A stretch of 64,000 bases of DNA. Origin: Spinellus fusiger (Eukaryota; Mucoromycota; Mucoromycetes; Mucorales; Phycomycetaceae). The notes under the pieces are model-generated. The model was not told where the DNA came from. It made no database searches and saw nothing but the letters and a program-made list of their open reading frames with translations. Below are positions 13,600 through 23,366 of the stretch, one piece after another. The stretch's first letter is position 1; every line of letters starts with the position of its first letter. Position numbers and translations under genes: made by a program. Where the stretch lies: NCBI GenBank assembly GCA_025094145.1, contig JALLLS010000036.1, forward strand, positions 273,269-337,268, written 5' to 3'.

Positions 13600-16478
13600 A
13601 ACAAATTCAAGGACAAGAGCTTAATCTCAGTAGATCGTAGCAATAAAACCACAATACTACTTACAACACTCCGTCAGTTTCATGTCGTTTGCATGTAGTT
13701 CATCACATCTCTGTATTAGCATTATCATAAAGCTGAGGTCAATGGCACCTTTACACACCAAAAACCAATCAGCAAAATATGGTATTCAGTCTTGCGACCA
13801 ATTTGTACTTATCTAGTACAGGAGATAGCCATTTGATATTGTTTCCAGCATGGATTTCGACTTTAAGGCGTTCAGCCATTATCCATCAAACGGTAGCTTC
13901 ACAGCATTGACTTTTTAGCCAGCCGCAAATACCAACTATTTGAACGAAGCTTTCCTCTCGTACTAACTTCAATTACTTTCACAATGTCGCAACTATCAGT
14001 AGGGAAAATTGACCTGTCTCACGATGGTCTAAACTCAGCTCACGTTCACTATTAATGAGTGAACTATCTAATGCCTACAGAATTATGCTTCTGTAGAATA
14101 GGATGAGCCAACACTTAAGAATCAGTAAGACAACGTCGCTATAAATGCTTGGCTGCCACAAGCCAGTTATCCCTGTAGTAACTTTTCTGGAATCTCTAGC
14201 CTTAAGACTTGAGGAAGTCTAAAGGATCGATAGGCCACCCTCCCTACTTGACAATGTCAATAACATGAGTCACGCCATAAAGACGCTTAAGACCACGAGA
14301 TGAGCAGTAAAGTACCATCCATCATGATTATTTAAGTAAAAGAAAACAATAAGGGTAGTGGTATTTCATTAGTGCCGAAGCTCCCACTTATCCTACACCA
14401 CCTATGTCCCATTACAATGTCAAACTAGAGTCAAGTTTAACAGGGTCTTCTTTCCCCGCCGATTTTGCCAAGCCCGTTCTTTTGGCTGTGGGTTTGCTAG
14501 ATAGTAGATAAGGGACAATGGGAATCTCGTTGATCTAATCACACGCGTCACTAATTAGATGAAGAGGCATTTAGAAACTTTAAGAGAGTCATAGTTACCT
14601 GCACCGTTTACCTGTGCCTCATTGAATCTCTTGACTTTGACATCCTGAGCACGGAGCAGAAAACACATTGTGTCAACACCACTTTCTGGCTATCGCAATG
14701 ATATGTTTTAATTAGACAATCAAATTCCCTTTGTCCGTACCAGTCCCAAGTTGGTTGTTAATTGTAAACCGAACTCTGGCAGTGCAAACAGCAGCCTGGC
14801 CAACAGCCACTCCTTTACCACCAGCTCTAATCTACCCAACTCTTAGAGCCAATCCTTGTCCCGAAGTTACAGATCCATTTTACAGACTTCCCTTATCTAC
14901 ATTGCTCTATTAACTAGAGGCTTTCCACCTTGAAGACATGATGTGGTTATGGGCACGACTAGATAAGAAAAATCTTTCCCTTGGATTTTCAGTGATCATT
15001 ATGAATGCACCAGACACTGCATAAAGTACAATGCTCTAGCAGACGACTCACCATTTCTTAAGCTACGCTTATTTCATGGTCAGTGCAAGTCTTTGAATGA
15101 GAAAAGCAAGCTCTTTCTGGAGTTCATACTGATGTCTCCAAGATCACTTGCGTTGCCGCTGAGAATTCTTATCATAGTCCTAGGATATTAACCAGTTTAC
15201 CGATCTCTTAGGATCGACAAACACTAGACAAAGTACAGATCTAGAAACCCTTTTTTCATATCATTCTTACAAAGCTCTCATTTGAGTATTTGCTACTACC
15301 AATATCTGTACTAGAGACTGTTTCACTCCGGTTCACACCAAGAGCTTATTAACAGTTTAATAAACCTCCAAGCCTGACTTTGAGCTTCTGCTAAACTGGG
15401 GGAAAATTCAGCAGTCAGTCAGTCACTAGATGGCTCGAAGAGTCTTTTGCTCTAATACCCAGATTCAACGACTGATTTGTACGTCAAGTCGCTACGAGCC
15501 CTCTCTTGAGTTACCTATGGTTATACTCAATTCAGGCATAGTTCACCAGCTTCCAGGTCTCATCATAAATGCTCAATCTGGTTCTTTTCAGTTAAAAACG
15601 TCAAAGCCAGATGATATTGCTGCCCTAAGGGCTTCATATCCAGGTAATTTCCAATTGCATAAGAGCTTGACACCCTTAAATACTTGCATTTATGTTGGAC
15701 TCTTTGGTCCCGCTTGAATCACAGACCATTTAAGGTTATTAAACCAACAAACTAAGTGAATCTTGGAAGATACTATACATAGAAGCAGCAAGACCGCGAC
15801 AAGCCTTTTGATACCACTACCCTTATAGTCAACCAGAGAAAAGCCATAATGGCGCTCACCGTAAGCCCCAGTCTTCTCTGTTGTATTCAACAACAGGTTA
15901 TAACACTCCCTAAGGAGCAATATTCCTGTGTATAGATATGTTTACCACAGAAAAAACTGTTGTTGGCTAGTCAAAGACCAGCATGTACATCATGGACAAA
16001 TCCAAGACTAATGACTGGTCAGCTAGTCTAACCATAAACAGACTTCTTTCAGCAGTTTCTCGTACTGCTTTTTTTTTTTTAAAAAAAAAAAAAAGAAGTT
16101 ATTTTCAACTTTCCCTTATGGTACTTTGATGTTGGTGATAAACCATTAATCAGCTTTAGATTATATTCAACTACCCCATTTAGGTTGTATTCTCAAACAG
16201 CCTGACTCTTTGAAGCCGTATCACATAAAGACATTATTGCTCAGACCAAAGATGGGATTCTCACCCTCAATGATATCCCATTTAAGGGACTTTTTTGCCT
16301 GGCTTGCCTGGAAAACGGCTCACTAGTCTACAATCCGGACTGGCTAGGCCAGACAGGTTCCAATAATTGGCTTTTCTCCTTTCACTTGTCGCTACTTGGG
16401 GAATCACTTGGGGAATTTATGCTGGTTTTTTTTCCTCCGCTTATTGATATGCTTGAGTTCGGCAGGTAATCCTACTAA
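13600..16478 (-). pseudogene. 28S rRNA, degenerate and internally deleted
   Basis: The reverse complement runs from the 5' region (TGAACTC-type GCCGAACTCAAGCATATCAA at about 16445-16465) to the 3' region with the sarcin-ricin loop AGTACGAGAGGA (about 13950-13965) and a 3' terminus near 13600. Its length is about 2.88 kb against about 3.3-3.4 kb usual in fungi. Sites universal in eukaryotes are altered: GCGGCGAGTGAAG reads GCGACAAGTGAAA (about 16382-16394), GTACCGTGAGGGAAAG reads GTACCATAAGGGAAAG (about 16109-16125), and CTCTCTTAAGGTAGC reads CTCTCTTAAAGTTTC (about 14574-14588). Roughly 400 nt of domain II, including the GTPase-associated centre, are absent between TAGCAGAAGCTC (about 15385) and CTCTAGTACAGAT (about 15305). 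A functional ribosome is not expected from this copy. Comparisons are from memory of conserved sequences. Ends are approximate. Confidence 0.75.
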
Positions 16479-16734
16479 AATTCATATCATAGTTACAATG
16501 GTTTATGTATAGAGGTGTGAATTCTTAATTCTGCGTCCAGAAACATTCTTAAAAAGTCCCAGAGAAACCGAATGTTGACATTGTTAATGCATAAAAAACA
16601 AATGTCTGATCCTTATCTTTTGTTAGATAGACACGGAATGATTGATTAAACACCTCTAAATTAAGGCTGAATTCCATTTCATAGAAATACAAGCCCATAT
16701 ACCAAACATTACTGTTTGTGCTTTTTTTGTGATG
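16479..16734 (-). other. ITS2
   Basis: Spacer between 5.8S and 28S on the minus strand, AT-rich, about 255 bp, bounded by the conserved ends of its neighbours. Ends are approximate. Confidence 0.7.
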
Positions 16735-16890
16735 CTGAAACAAGTGTACTCATTAGAATACCAATGAGTGCAATGTGCATTCAAAGACTCGATGATTCAC
16801 TGAATTTGCAATTCACATTAAGTATCGCAGTTTGCTACGTTCTTCATCGATGCGAGAACCAAGAGATCCGTTGCTGAAAGTTGTTTTATA
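16735..16890 (-). rRNA. 5.8S rRNA
   Basis: The minus strand reads AACAACTTTCAGCAACGGAT (from about 16884), then GATGAAGAACGTAGCAAACT and GAATCATCGAGTCTTTGAA, the standard fungal 5.8S core. Length is about 156 nt, as usual. The core looks intact, unlike the neighbouring 28S. Exact ends are estimated. Confidence 0.88.
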
Positions 16891-17163
16891 ACCTTTTACA
16901 GTCATGTTAAAACATAGTTTTCCAACTAAGATTCAGTTGATAATTTATAGTATAATATAGTTTGTTTTTGCCTACGCTGGGGTCAGTCTTCCCGAAAGAA
17001 GAACTATTTTCAAGCCCCAAGACAAATGAGATGAAGCACAGGTAGGATGTTTAGAATGCAAATTTTGAAATTGTTTATGATGTCAAGGAGAAAGGCGCAA
17101 TTGCCAGACTCAGGAGAACATACTTACAAAACTGAAAACAAAAAGATGCATCAGACACACTGG
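16891..17163 (-). other. ITS1
   Basis: About 270 bp between the 18S 3' end (GGATCATTA at 17164) and 5.8S. Nothing else is recognisable in it. Confidence 0.75.
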
Positions 17164-17221
<58 letters not shown>

Positions 17222-17311
17222 AATAGAAAAGCTTGACCTAGTTTTTATCAAGAGCTGGTTGTTGCCAACTAGCTCCCAACAATCCCATAGTCTTGCTATA
17301 ACCATTCAATT

Positions 17312-17352
<41 letters not shown>

Positions 17353-17805
17353 ATCAACGCAAGCTGATGACTTGCGCTTACTAAGAATTCCTCGTTGATG
17401 AGCAGTATTTACAAAGCTCAATCCCCAGCACGACAAAGTTTCAAAAGTTTACCCAAGCTTCTCAGCCAAGGTGATAGACTTGCTGACTTTGTCAGTGTAG
17501 CGTGCGTGCGGCCCAGAACATCTAAGGGCATCACAGACCTGTTATTGCCTTTCTTCATCCTGCGTATTGCAGGTAGTCTCTCCAAGAAGACAGAAGTGCC
17601 AAAGCACAAACCCAACTTTTTAGTTGGTCTGTCTACTTAGTAGACAAAGGTCTCGTTCGTTATTGGAATGAACCAGACAAGTTACTCCACAAACTAAGAA
17701 CGGCCATGCACCACCACCCATAAAATCTAGAAAGAGCTTTCAATATGTCAATCCTTTTATGTCTGGACCTGGTAAGTTTCCCCATGTTGAGTCAAATTAA
17801 GCCGC

Positions 17806-17845
<40 letters not shown>

Positions 17846-18983
17846 GGTTTCAGCCTTGCGTCCCATACTCCCCCCAGAACCCAAAAACTTTGCTTTCGCT
17901 AAGATTCTGAATAAGCCAAAATGAACCTATCCAATCTCTAGTCGGCATAGTTTGCTGTTAAGACTACGACGGTTCTAATCGTCTTCGATCCCTAACTTCG
18001 ACCTGATCAATGAAAACGTCCTGGGTGAAATGCCTTCGCAGTAGTTTGTCTTGGTGATCCAAGAATTTCACCTCTAGCACCAAATACAAATCCCCCAACC
18101 GTTCCTATTCATCATTACAATGGTCTCTTAAAACCAACGAAATATAGAGCCATGTCTTATTTCATTATTCCATGCTAACACATCCAGGCTTATTGCCTGC
18201 TTTAAACACTCTGATTTGCTCATGGTAATTTGTTTGGCCTAGTATCTGGATCACCAAGATCACCAGATAGTACCAAACGTGAGAGTCATGACTAGAACGG
18301 AACTAGATCAATAAGACCAGCCGCCTAGCCAACAACTACAGTTCGACTACGGACGTTTTAACTGCAACAACCTTAATATACGCTCTTGGAGCTGGAATTA
18401 CCGCGGCTGCTGGCACCAGACTTGCCCTCCAATAGATCCTCGTTAAGGGATTTAAATTGTACTCATTCCAATTGCAAGACCTAAAAGGCCCTGCATTGTT
18501 ATTTATTGTCACTACCTCCCCGAATTGGGATTGGGTAATTTGCGCGCCTGCTGCCTTCCTTGGATGTGGTAGCCGTTTCTCAGGCTCCCTCTCCGGAATC
18601 GAACCCTAATTCCCCGTTACCCGTGATAGGCAATGTAAGCCTCTATCTTACAATCTTAACCTGATAGGGCAGAAAATCGAATGAACCGTCGCCGGCACAA
18701 GGCCATGCGATCAGCATTGAATTATTATGAATCACCAAAAAACTGGCTTTTACACCAGGTTGGCTTTTACCTAATAAGTGCACCCCTTCCGAAGTCGAGG
18801 CTTTTCTTGCATGTATTAGCTCTAGAATTACCACGGTTATCCAAGTAGTAATGAATTGTCATGTAGATCATAACTGATTTAATGAGCCATTCGCAGTTTC
18901 ACAGTATAGAGTTGTTTATACTTAGACATGCATGGCTTAATCTTTGAGACAAGCATATGACTACTGGCAGGATCAACCAGGTA
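17164..18983 (-). rRNA. 18S rRNA, about 1820 nt, with unusual substitutions
   Basis: The minus strand opens with TACCTGGTTGATCCTGCCAG (18983) and ends CTGCGGAAGGATCATTA (17164). The 530-loop GTGCCAGCAGCCGCGGTAAT (about 18398-18417) and the decoding-site TTGTACACACCGCCCGTCG (about 17322-17340) are intact and the length is normal. Several near-universal sites differ: GAAACTTAAAGG reads GAAACCTAAAGG (17840-17851), GATCAGATACCGTCG reads GATTAGAACCGTCG (about 17967-17981), and CAACACGGGGAAACTCACC reads CAACATGGGGAAACTTACC (about 17770-17790). One helix shows paired changes (17432-17438 with 17487-17493). It shares the unit with a broken 28S, so it may be a pseudogene too, though less decayed. Confidence 0.8.
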
Positions 18984-19970
18984 ACTACAAAGTTTGGTCT
19001 GTCCAAAAGGATCAATAAAGTTCCAATAGACAGAATGGTTTTGTTTTTTGTTTTTTTTGAAGTCTTTTCTCTTTATTGTTTCTCGTGAGATCCAAATAAA
19101 AAATAAGATTTCAAAAAAAAAAAAAACAAAACCAACCAGTTTATGAGTTTTCCTAATCAAATAAGCAAAACTTTATGAATACATTCAAAATCACAACCAA
19201 ATAATATGATCGTGATCTACAAGAACACACTCACTCAGTTCGCCTCCAACATTGCCAGTTCCACTGTTTTTCTGCTTTCAAACAGCCAGAAACATTGTTT
19301 CTGTCAATCGAAAAGCTAGAAGGATGTTATGACCCCAAGACCGCATAGCAAGTGAATGCTAGCTTTCAAGAGACACGTTCACCCAAATTCTTAACATATA
19401 ATCATAGCCAAAGGCCAGACGTACACATTTATCGAACATTTGCACCTAGTCCCAAATAAATGAGACAGGTACTCTTTTGAAAACTGCTTCTCATTCCTCT
19501 GCTATTACCAACAGCCCAGATACAAAGTCCAGGACTTATTGATTGCAAGACAGAGGAAAATCAAAAACTGAATAACTCATAAGTGTAGAATCTGTCTATA
19601 GAATGATGAAAAATTAATTTCAACATAATATATTTTTATTATGATTTTATATCATCATAATTTCATGTTTTCATTCTCTTCTACATATTACCATTAGAGT
19701 CAAACACCCTCCCTCGTGAATGGGTTTTAAATCGATTTATACACACTCTTATCAAAAATTTGTATCTGCCGCTGGATTTATAAATTTTAGACAGAGACAA
19801 AAACCAAAGATACTAAATATGGTAATTATCTTTTGGTGCAAACGATACCAAGAAATAAATCATATTTGATCGCCGAACTAACTCAAGAAATTACCTTTTA
19901 TATTCGCCCATAGAATATTTGAAAGGCCTTGGGAAATTGACTGTTGATTTTTTTAAATAATTCCTTCTTA
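18984..19970. other. rDNA upstream flank, no gene seen
   Basis: Region 5' of the 18S on its strand, where the external transcribed spacer and promoter would lie. It contains an A13/T-run pair around 19044-19125 and AT-rich sequence. I find no second rDNA unit, coding frame or clear promoter. Confidence 0.45.
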
Positions 19971-20141
19971 TACAGTCTCATGTAATAAGTGACTAGACAA
20001 AAAATCTATTTTTTATTTTTATTTGAAAATAAAGGCACATCTATCAGTCTAAGATGTTCATAATATAATATTTATTGAATAAAATAAGATTTTGGACAGT
20101 TGTTCTTTAAATGATTGTCTACATTTTTTATTATAAATATA

Positions 20142-21817
20142 TTAGTACTTTGTAGCAAAGCCTTTATTTTTCATAACAGCGGAGCGCCTCTTTGGCATGC
20201 TATCCACTAATTTTCCAGAAATTCATTTGGAATCTTTTCGCATTCACTACACAAGCATCGTTCAGGCTGTCTTTTATTAGTTATAATTGTTCGATATGGC
20301 TCAATTCTTTCAAGATAAGCTTAGACATGCTCAATTGGGTTAATATCTGGACTTTGTGTAGGCCAAAAATCAAAACATCTGATCATACATTTCTCTTGTT
20401 TGTACCATCTTACTATATGCTCCTGTGTGGCAAGAAGGCCTGTCTTCTTTAAGGGGCATGGTCCCATTGAGGTCCTCTTGCAACTTTTACAACCAGAGAA
20501 TAAATTATCTGGCAAGTATATTGAAATACTTGTCTTGATTAACTGATCCCTCTAAGAGTACAAGAGGTCCTACACTTTTACACCAAAAGCAGCCCTAAAC
20601 CATGACCGAATCCTTGCAATACTCGTATTTTCTTTTGCGTATGACACTCCTCATACCTTTCATCTATCATTCTAATCACTCTAGGCTCCTTATCATTGCC
20701 CAAAACTGTAAAACAAGATACATCAGACCAAACAACGCTATCCCACCTTTCCACTGGCTAATCAACCTTGTTTTTACATTATTACGATTATCTTTAATTG
20801 TGAGTAAATATCATGCCAAGTTTTTTTGATGGTGAGCATGAAACCCCCCAAGTTCATGAATATATTTTAGAAATATCTTACGGAAAATACCCACACCTTT
20901 ATCATTCATATTTTCAACTGATATGCAATTATTTGCATAGGGTTTCTGCAAATAGACAAAACGATAGTCAGTTTTGAAGTAGATAAAACCTTTTCAGGTC
21001 TTCCTGTACGCAGCTTGGGTCGATTTATGCCTTTGTTTTTATACAGTAGAACAATCTTGCTACTGTGCTCTTTGAGATACCAAGATCGTCAGAAATCTCT
21101 TGATAAGTAGCATTGTGATTATTCAGACAAGTAGAAAAATAACGAGACTGAACAAAGATAATTTTTATTAAGTGAAGAGTGGTTCATTATTTATACTTTT
21201 TGTAGATGCTTATTCTTCAGTTGAATTTTACCTTTTGGTAGTTAATGATTAGTTCATGGCATGGCTTATTGATAGATGCAACCGTATGGTTGGTGTAGAT
21301 TATCTATCCTATGGTAGACTACATAGGTGGAGCCTTATGTTTGGTGTAGTTGTTCTACCTAATGGTAGACTACATGTTGGAGCCTTATGGTTGGTTCATT
21401 GAATAAGCACACCATTATAGAGCCATCAATTATGTGTCTTCACTTTAATTGCCTTTGATAGGTCTTATTTTATCCACTAAGGATTTATAGATGAAGGTAG
21501 CTCTTATTAAGTGTCCAATGGTACACTGAGCTTAGAATGTTCATTTGTAGTTAAGACCGATCAGTGAGATGATACAGAGATGTACTATGGTACTTGTGTG
21601 CACTCAGGCTTTCATAGAAGAATCTCATATGTAGGCTCACTACTCATGTTTACCAATTCATGGAGAATCTTTGGATTGAAGTCGGAACACGAGAAGCATG
21701 TCTTTTCCATTGTCCTACAATTTGACCTCTAATAAACATATTATACACTCTTCTTATGATGGGACTATCTTCATCTTCTTGGCTAAGAGTTGGCTAGTTT
21801 TCATTGCTTGAAGTCAT
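20142..21817 (-). pseudogene. Tc1-family DDE transposase, broken
   Basis: Cut-and-paste transposase remnant. On the minus strand it starts MTSSNEN at 21817, immediately followed by a stop (the homologous copy has Gln). A helix-turn-helix with ATYQEISDDLGISKSTVARL spans the LTR insertion (about 21115-21055). The end of the DDE domain reads FWPTQSPDINPIEHV (about 20370-20324), containing the family signature SPDxNPIEH. The C-terminus is MPKRRSAVMKNKGFATKY (stop 20142). Frameshifts, stops and the LTR insertion make it inactive. Confidence 0.85.
21114..21694 (-). mobile_element. Solo LTR with 5-bp target duplication
   Basis: A 581-bp sequence flanked by AGCAT on both sides (21109-21113 and 21695-21699). 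Read on the minus strand it begins TCTCGTGTTCCGACTTC and ends CTGAATAATCACA, matching TGTTGTGTTCTGACTTC...CTGAATAATTACA of the copies at 61097-62662, so the original ends were TG...CA. It contains TATAAATA and AATAAA words near its 3' end on the minus strand, as expected for promoter and polyadenylation functions. It splits Tc1 transposase C, so it is the younger insertion. Confidence 0.85.
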
Positions 21818-21832
21818 TTTTTGAATAAGTTA

Positions 21833-22693
21833 TACAGTCACATCCAATTGAATTTAATACTTGCCTAAATTTTAATAAAAAAACTTTTTTTTTTGCATAA
21901 AACTCTTCTTCTTTCCAAATATTATTAAACCAACACAACATGCTGGATACATTTTCAGAAACACACACTCGTGGAGAATATGATAAAGCAAAAGATAAAA
22001 AGCTATGGGGCATTTATTATCATTTGGAGGCTGGATTAAAATTGACTGTCATCGCAAGCGTAGTTGAGATGAAAAAGCCCACAGTTCAAAATAGTATCAG
22101 AAACATCAAAGAACATGGGTCACCATTGTATTTGGAGAGTCATGGAAAACCCTAAAATGTGAATGAGATGGATTCAAGACACCTGGAAAGATGTTATTAG
22201 AAAGGGTCCATTTGCCTCGTACAATCAACTGACATTGGGATGATTGAAGATTCAGGTGGATATATGTAGAAACACCATTACCAGCTACTGCAATCAGTTA
22301 GGGTTTGGATCTTTTTCTGTAGACCACAAACCATCTTTAACTGTAAAACACAAATAGAAACGGCTTTGATGGTCAAGTGGGCTAGCTGTTATACTAGGGC
22401 CTATGTCAGATGGTGAAAAGAGACACATCAAATTAGGGGCTTTGAGTACTGGCTCGCACAAAGTCCTGACTTGAACCCAATTGAACACATCTGGTGGGCC
22501 TTGGAAAGACGAATTGAAAAAGAAGGGCATCTATTACCAATGTAGAAATTTAGTATTGAACTTGCACAACGATGAGTCCAGAGTATGACAGACAGATGCC
22601 ACGTGGTCATTCATGCCAAAGGAGGCCATATAAAATATATATTGTCCTAATATTTATTTTAAAGATAATTAAACTCAATTGAGCGTGACTTTA
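21833..22693 (+). mobile_element. Tc1/mariner element B, degenerate
   Basis: The left end is TACAGTCACATCCAATTGAA preceded by TA. The right end carries the complement (CTCAATTGAGCGTGACT, 22673-22690). Internally a reading frame from about 21940 gives a helix-turn-helix, with LTVIASVVEMKKPTVQNSI followed by a G-S-P-L linker. Further on, about 22447-22520, LAQSPDLNPIEHIWWALERR is the third catalytic block of the DD34E transposase. The central part holding the two aspartates is shortened and shifted. It inserted into, or formed beside, the end of element C. Confidence 0.88.
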
Positions 22694-22867
22694 TGTACCT
22701 GTCAATAATGACTGGTTCAGTAGACTTAGACATGCAATGTCTTAATTAAACAATGATATAGTATTAATACTACCAGACATTATAATGTCTTTTTGCATGA
22801 AAAAATTCAATAAGATATACTTCATTATGTTTTTAGATAGTTTACCGGTATCATGGATTTCCGTCAG
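22694..22867. other. Short AT-rich gap
   Basis: No feature recognised between the end of Tc1 element B and the TnpB/Fanzor-like remnant. Confidence 0.4.
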
Positions 22868-23366
22868 TTAGTCAACCGAGGCTCCAGCAATAATTGGGGA
22901 GGAGAAGGATGAGGATGAACCAGAAGACTTGGACGTTTTCTTGGTTCTAGGTGTATCTTTGGAGTCATGCTTTCTTTCTTTTTTATATATCTACAAAAGC
23001 GCTCTGGGTGGGTACCATTTTCCCTTTGAGATAACAGACTATGTCTAAAGTTTAATGTAGCAGCGAGATTACGACTCTAAAGCTTCAATGTATTGTCTTT
23101 TATATAATATCGGTTTGAACACTTATTTGAAGGGAGAAAGATGAGTTTCTTTTTTTTGATATAAAATTAAAAAGAAATGACCTGAGAAGACTATGACATT
23201 TAACTTGGAGTATCTTTGTTCGTTGATAGGGCCTGGGGTTCTTGACATGTTTAACTGTTTTCAAAGGTGAGAACTTGCACTCAGGACACAGACTCGATAT
23301 TTTGAATTCATTGATAAGATAGAGTTTGAATCCTTTTTCTTCAACATCCTCCACATGCCCCTTCCT
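22868..23366 (-). pseudogene. TnpB/Fanzor-like C-terminal zinc ribbon and RuvC end, decayed
   Basis: On the minus strand one frame (about 23354-23190) gives GFKLYLINEFKISSLCPEC, then KHVKNPRP and KCHSLLR. The spacing of the CxxC and the NPRP...CH block is typical of the zinc ribbon in eukaryotic TnpB relatives (Fanzor). A second segment (about 23085-22985) reads SRNLAATLNFRHSLLSQRE, then GTHPERFCR, the usual end of these proteins. An open, Ser-rich tail runs to a stop at 22868-22870. The aspartate expected before L-A-A (RuvC-III, RDxAA) is Asn, and the preceding Trp position is a TAG stop. Family: OMEGA-type RNA-guided nucleases carried by transposons. Activity is not expected from this copy. 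Assignment is by motif memory. Confidence 0.6.

Larger units (their letters stand above)
19971..21830 (-). mobile_element. Tc1-like element C, interrupted by a solo LTR
   Basis: The left terminus TACAGTCTCATGTAATAAG (19971) resembles the ends of the miniature copy at 52844-53202. The element runs to about 21830, where Tc1 element B abuts it and its own right terminus is no longer found. The 21114-21694 stretch is an inserted LTR. Without the LTR the element is about 1.27 kb, close to a normal Tc1 length. Confidence 0.85.

Noticed and set aside
15430..15717. 95-aa plus-strand frame within the 28S region
   Set aside because: Lies antisense to recognisable 28S sequence and has no protein features.
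16068..16094. T12/A14 run in the 28S copy considered as an assembly join or inserted element
   Set aside because: It falls at a variable expansion-segment position and flanking rRNA sequence continues on both sides; a simple AU-rich helix tip is possible, so no separate feature is claimed.
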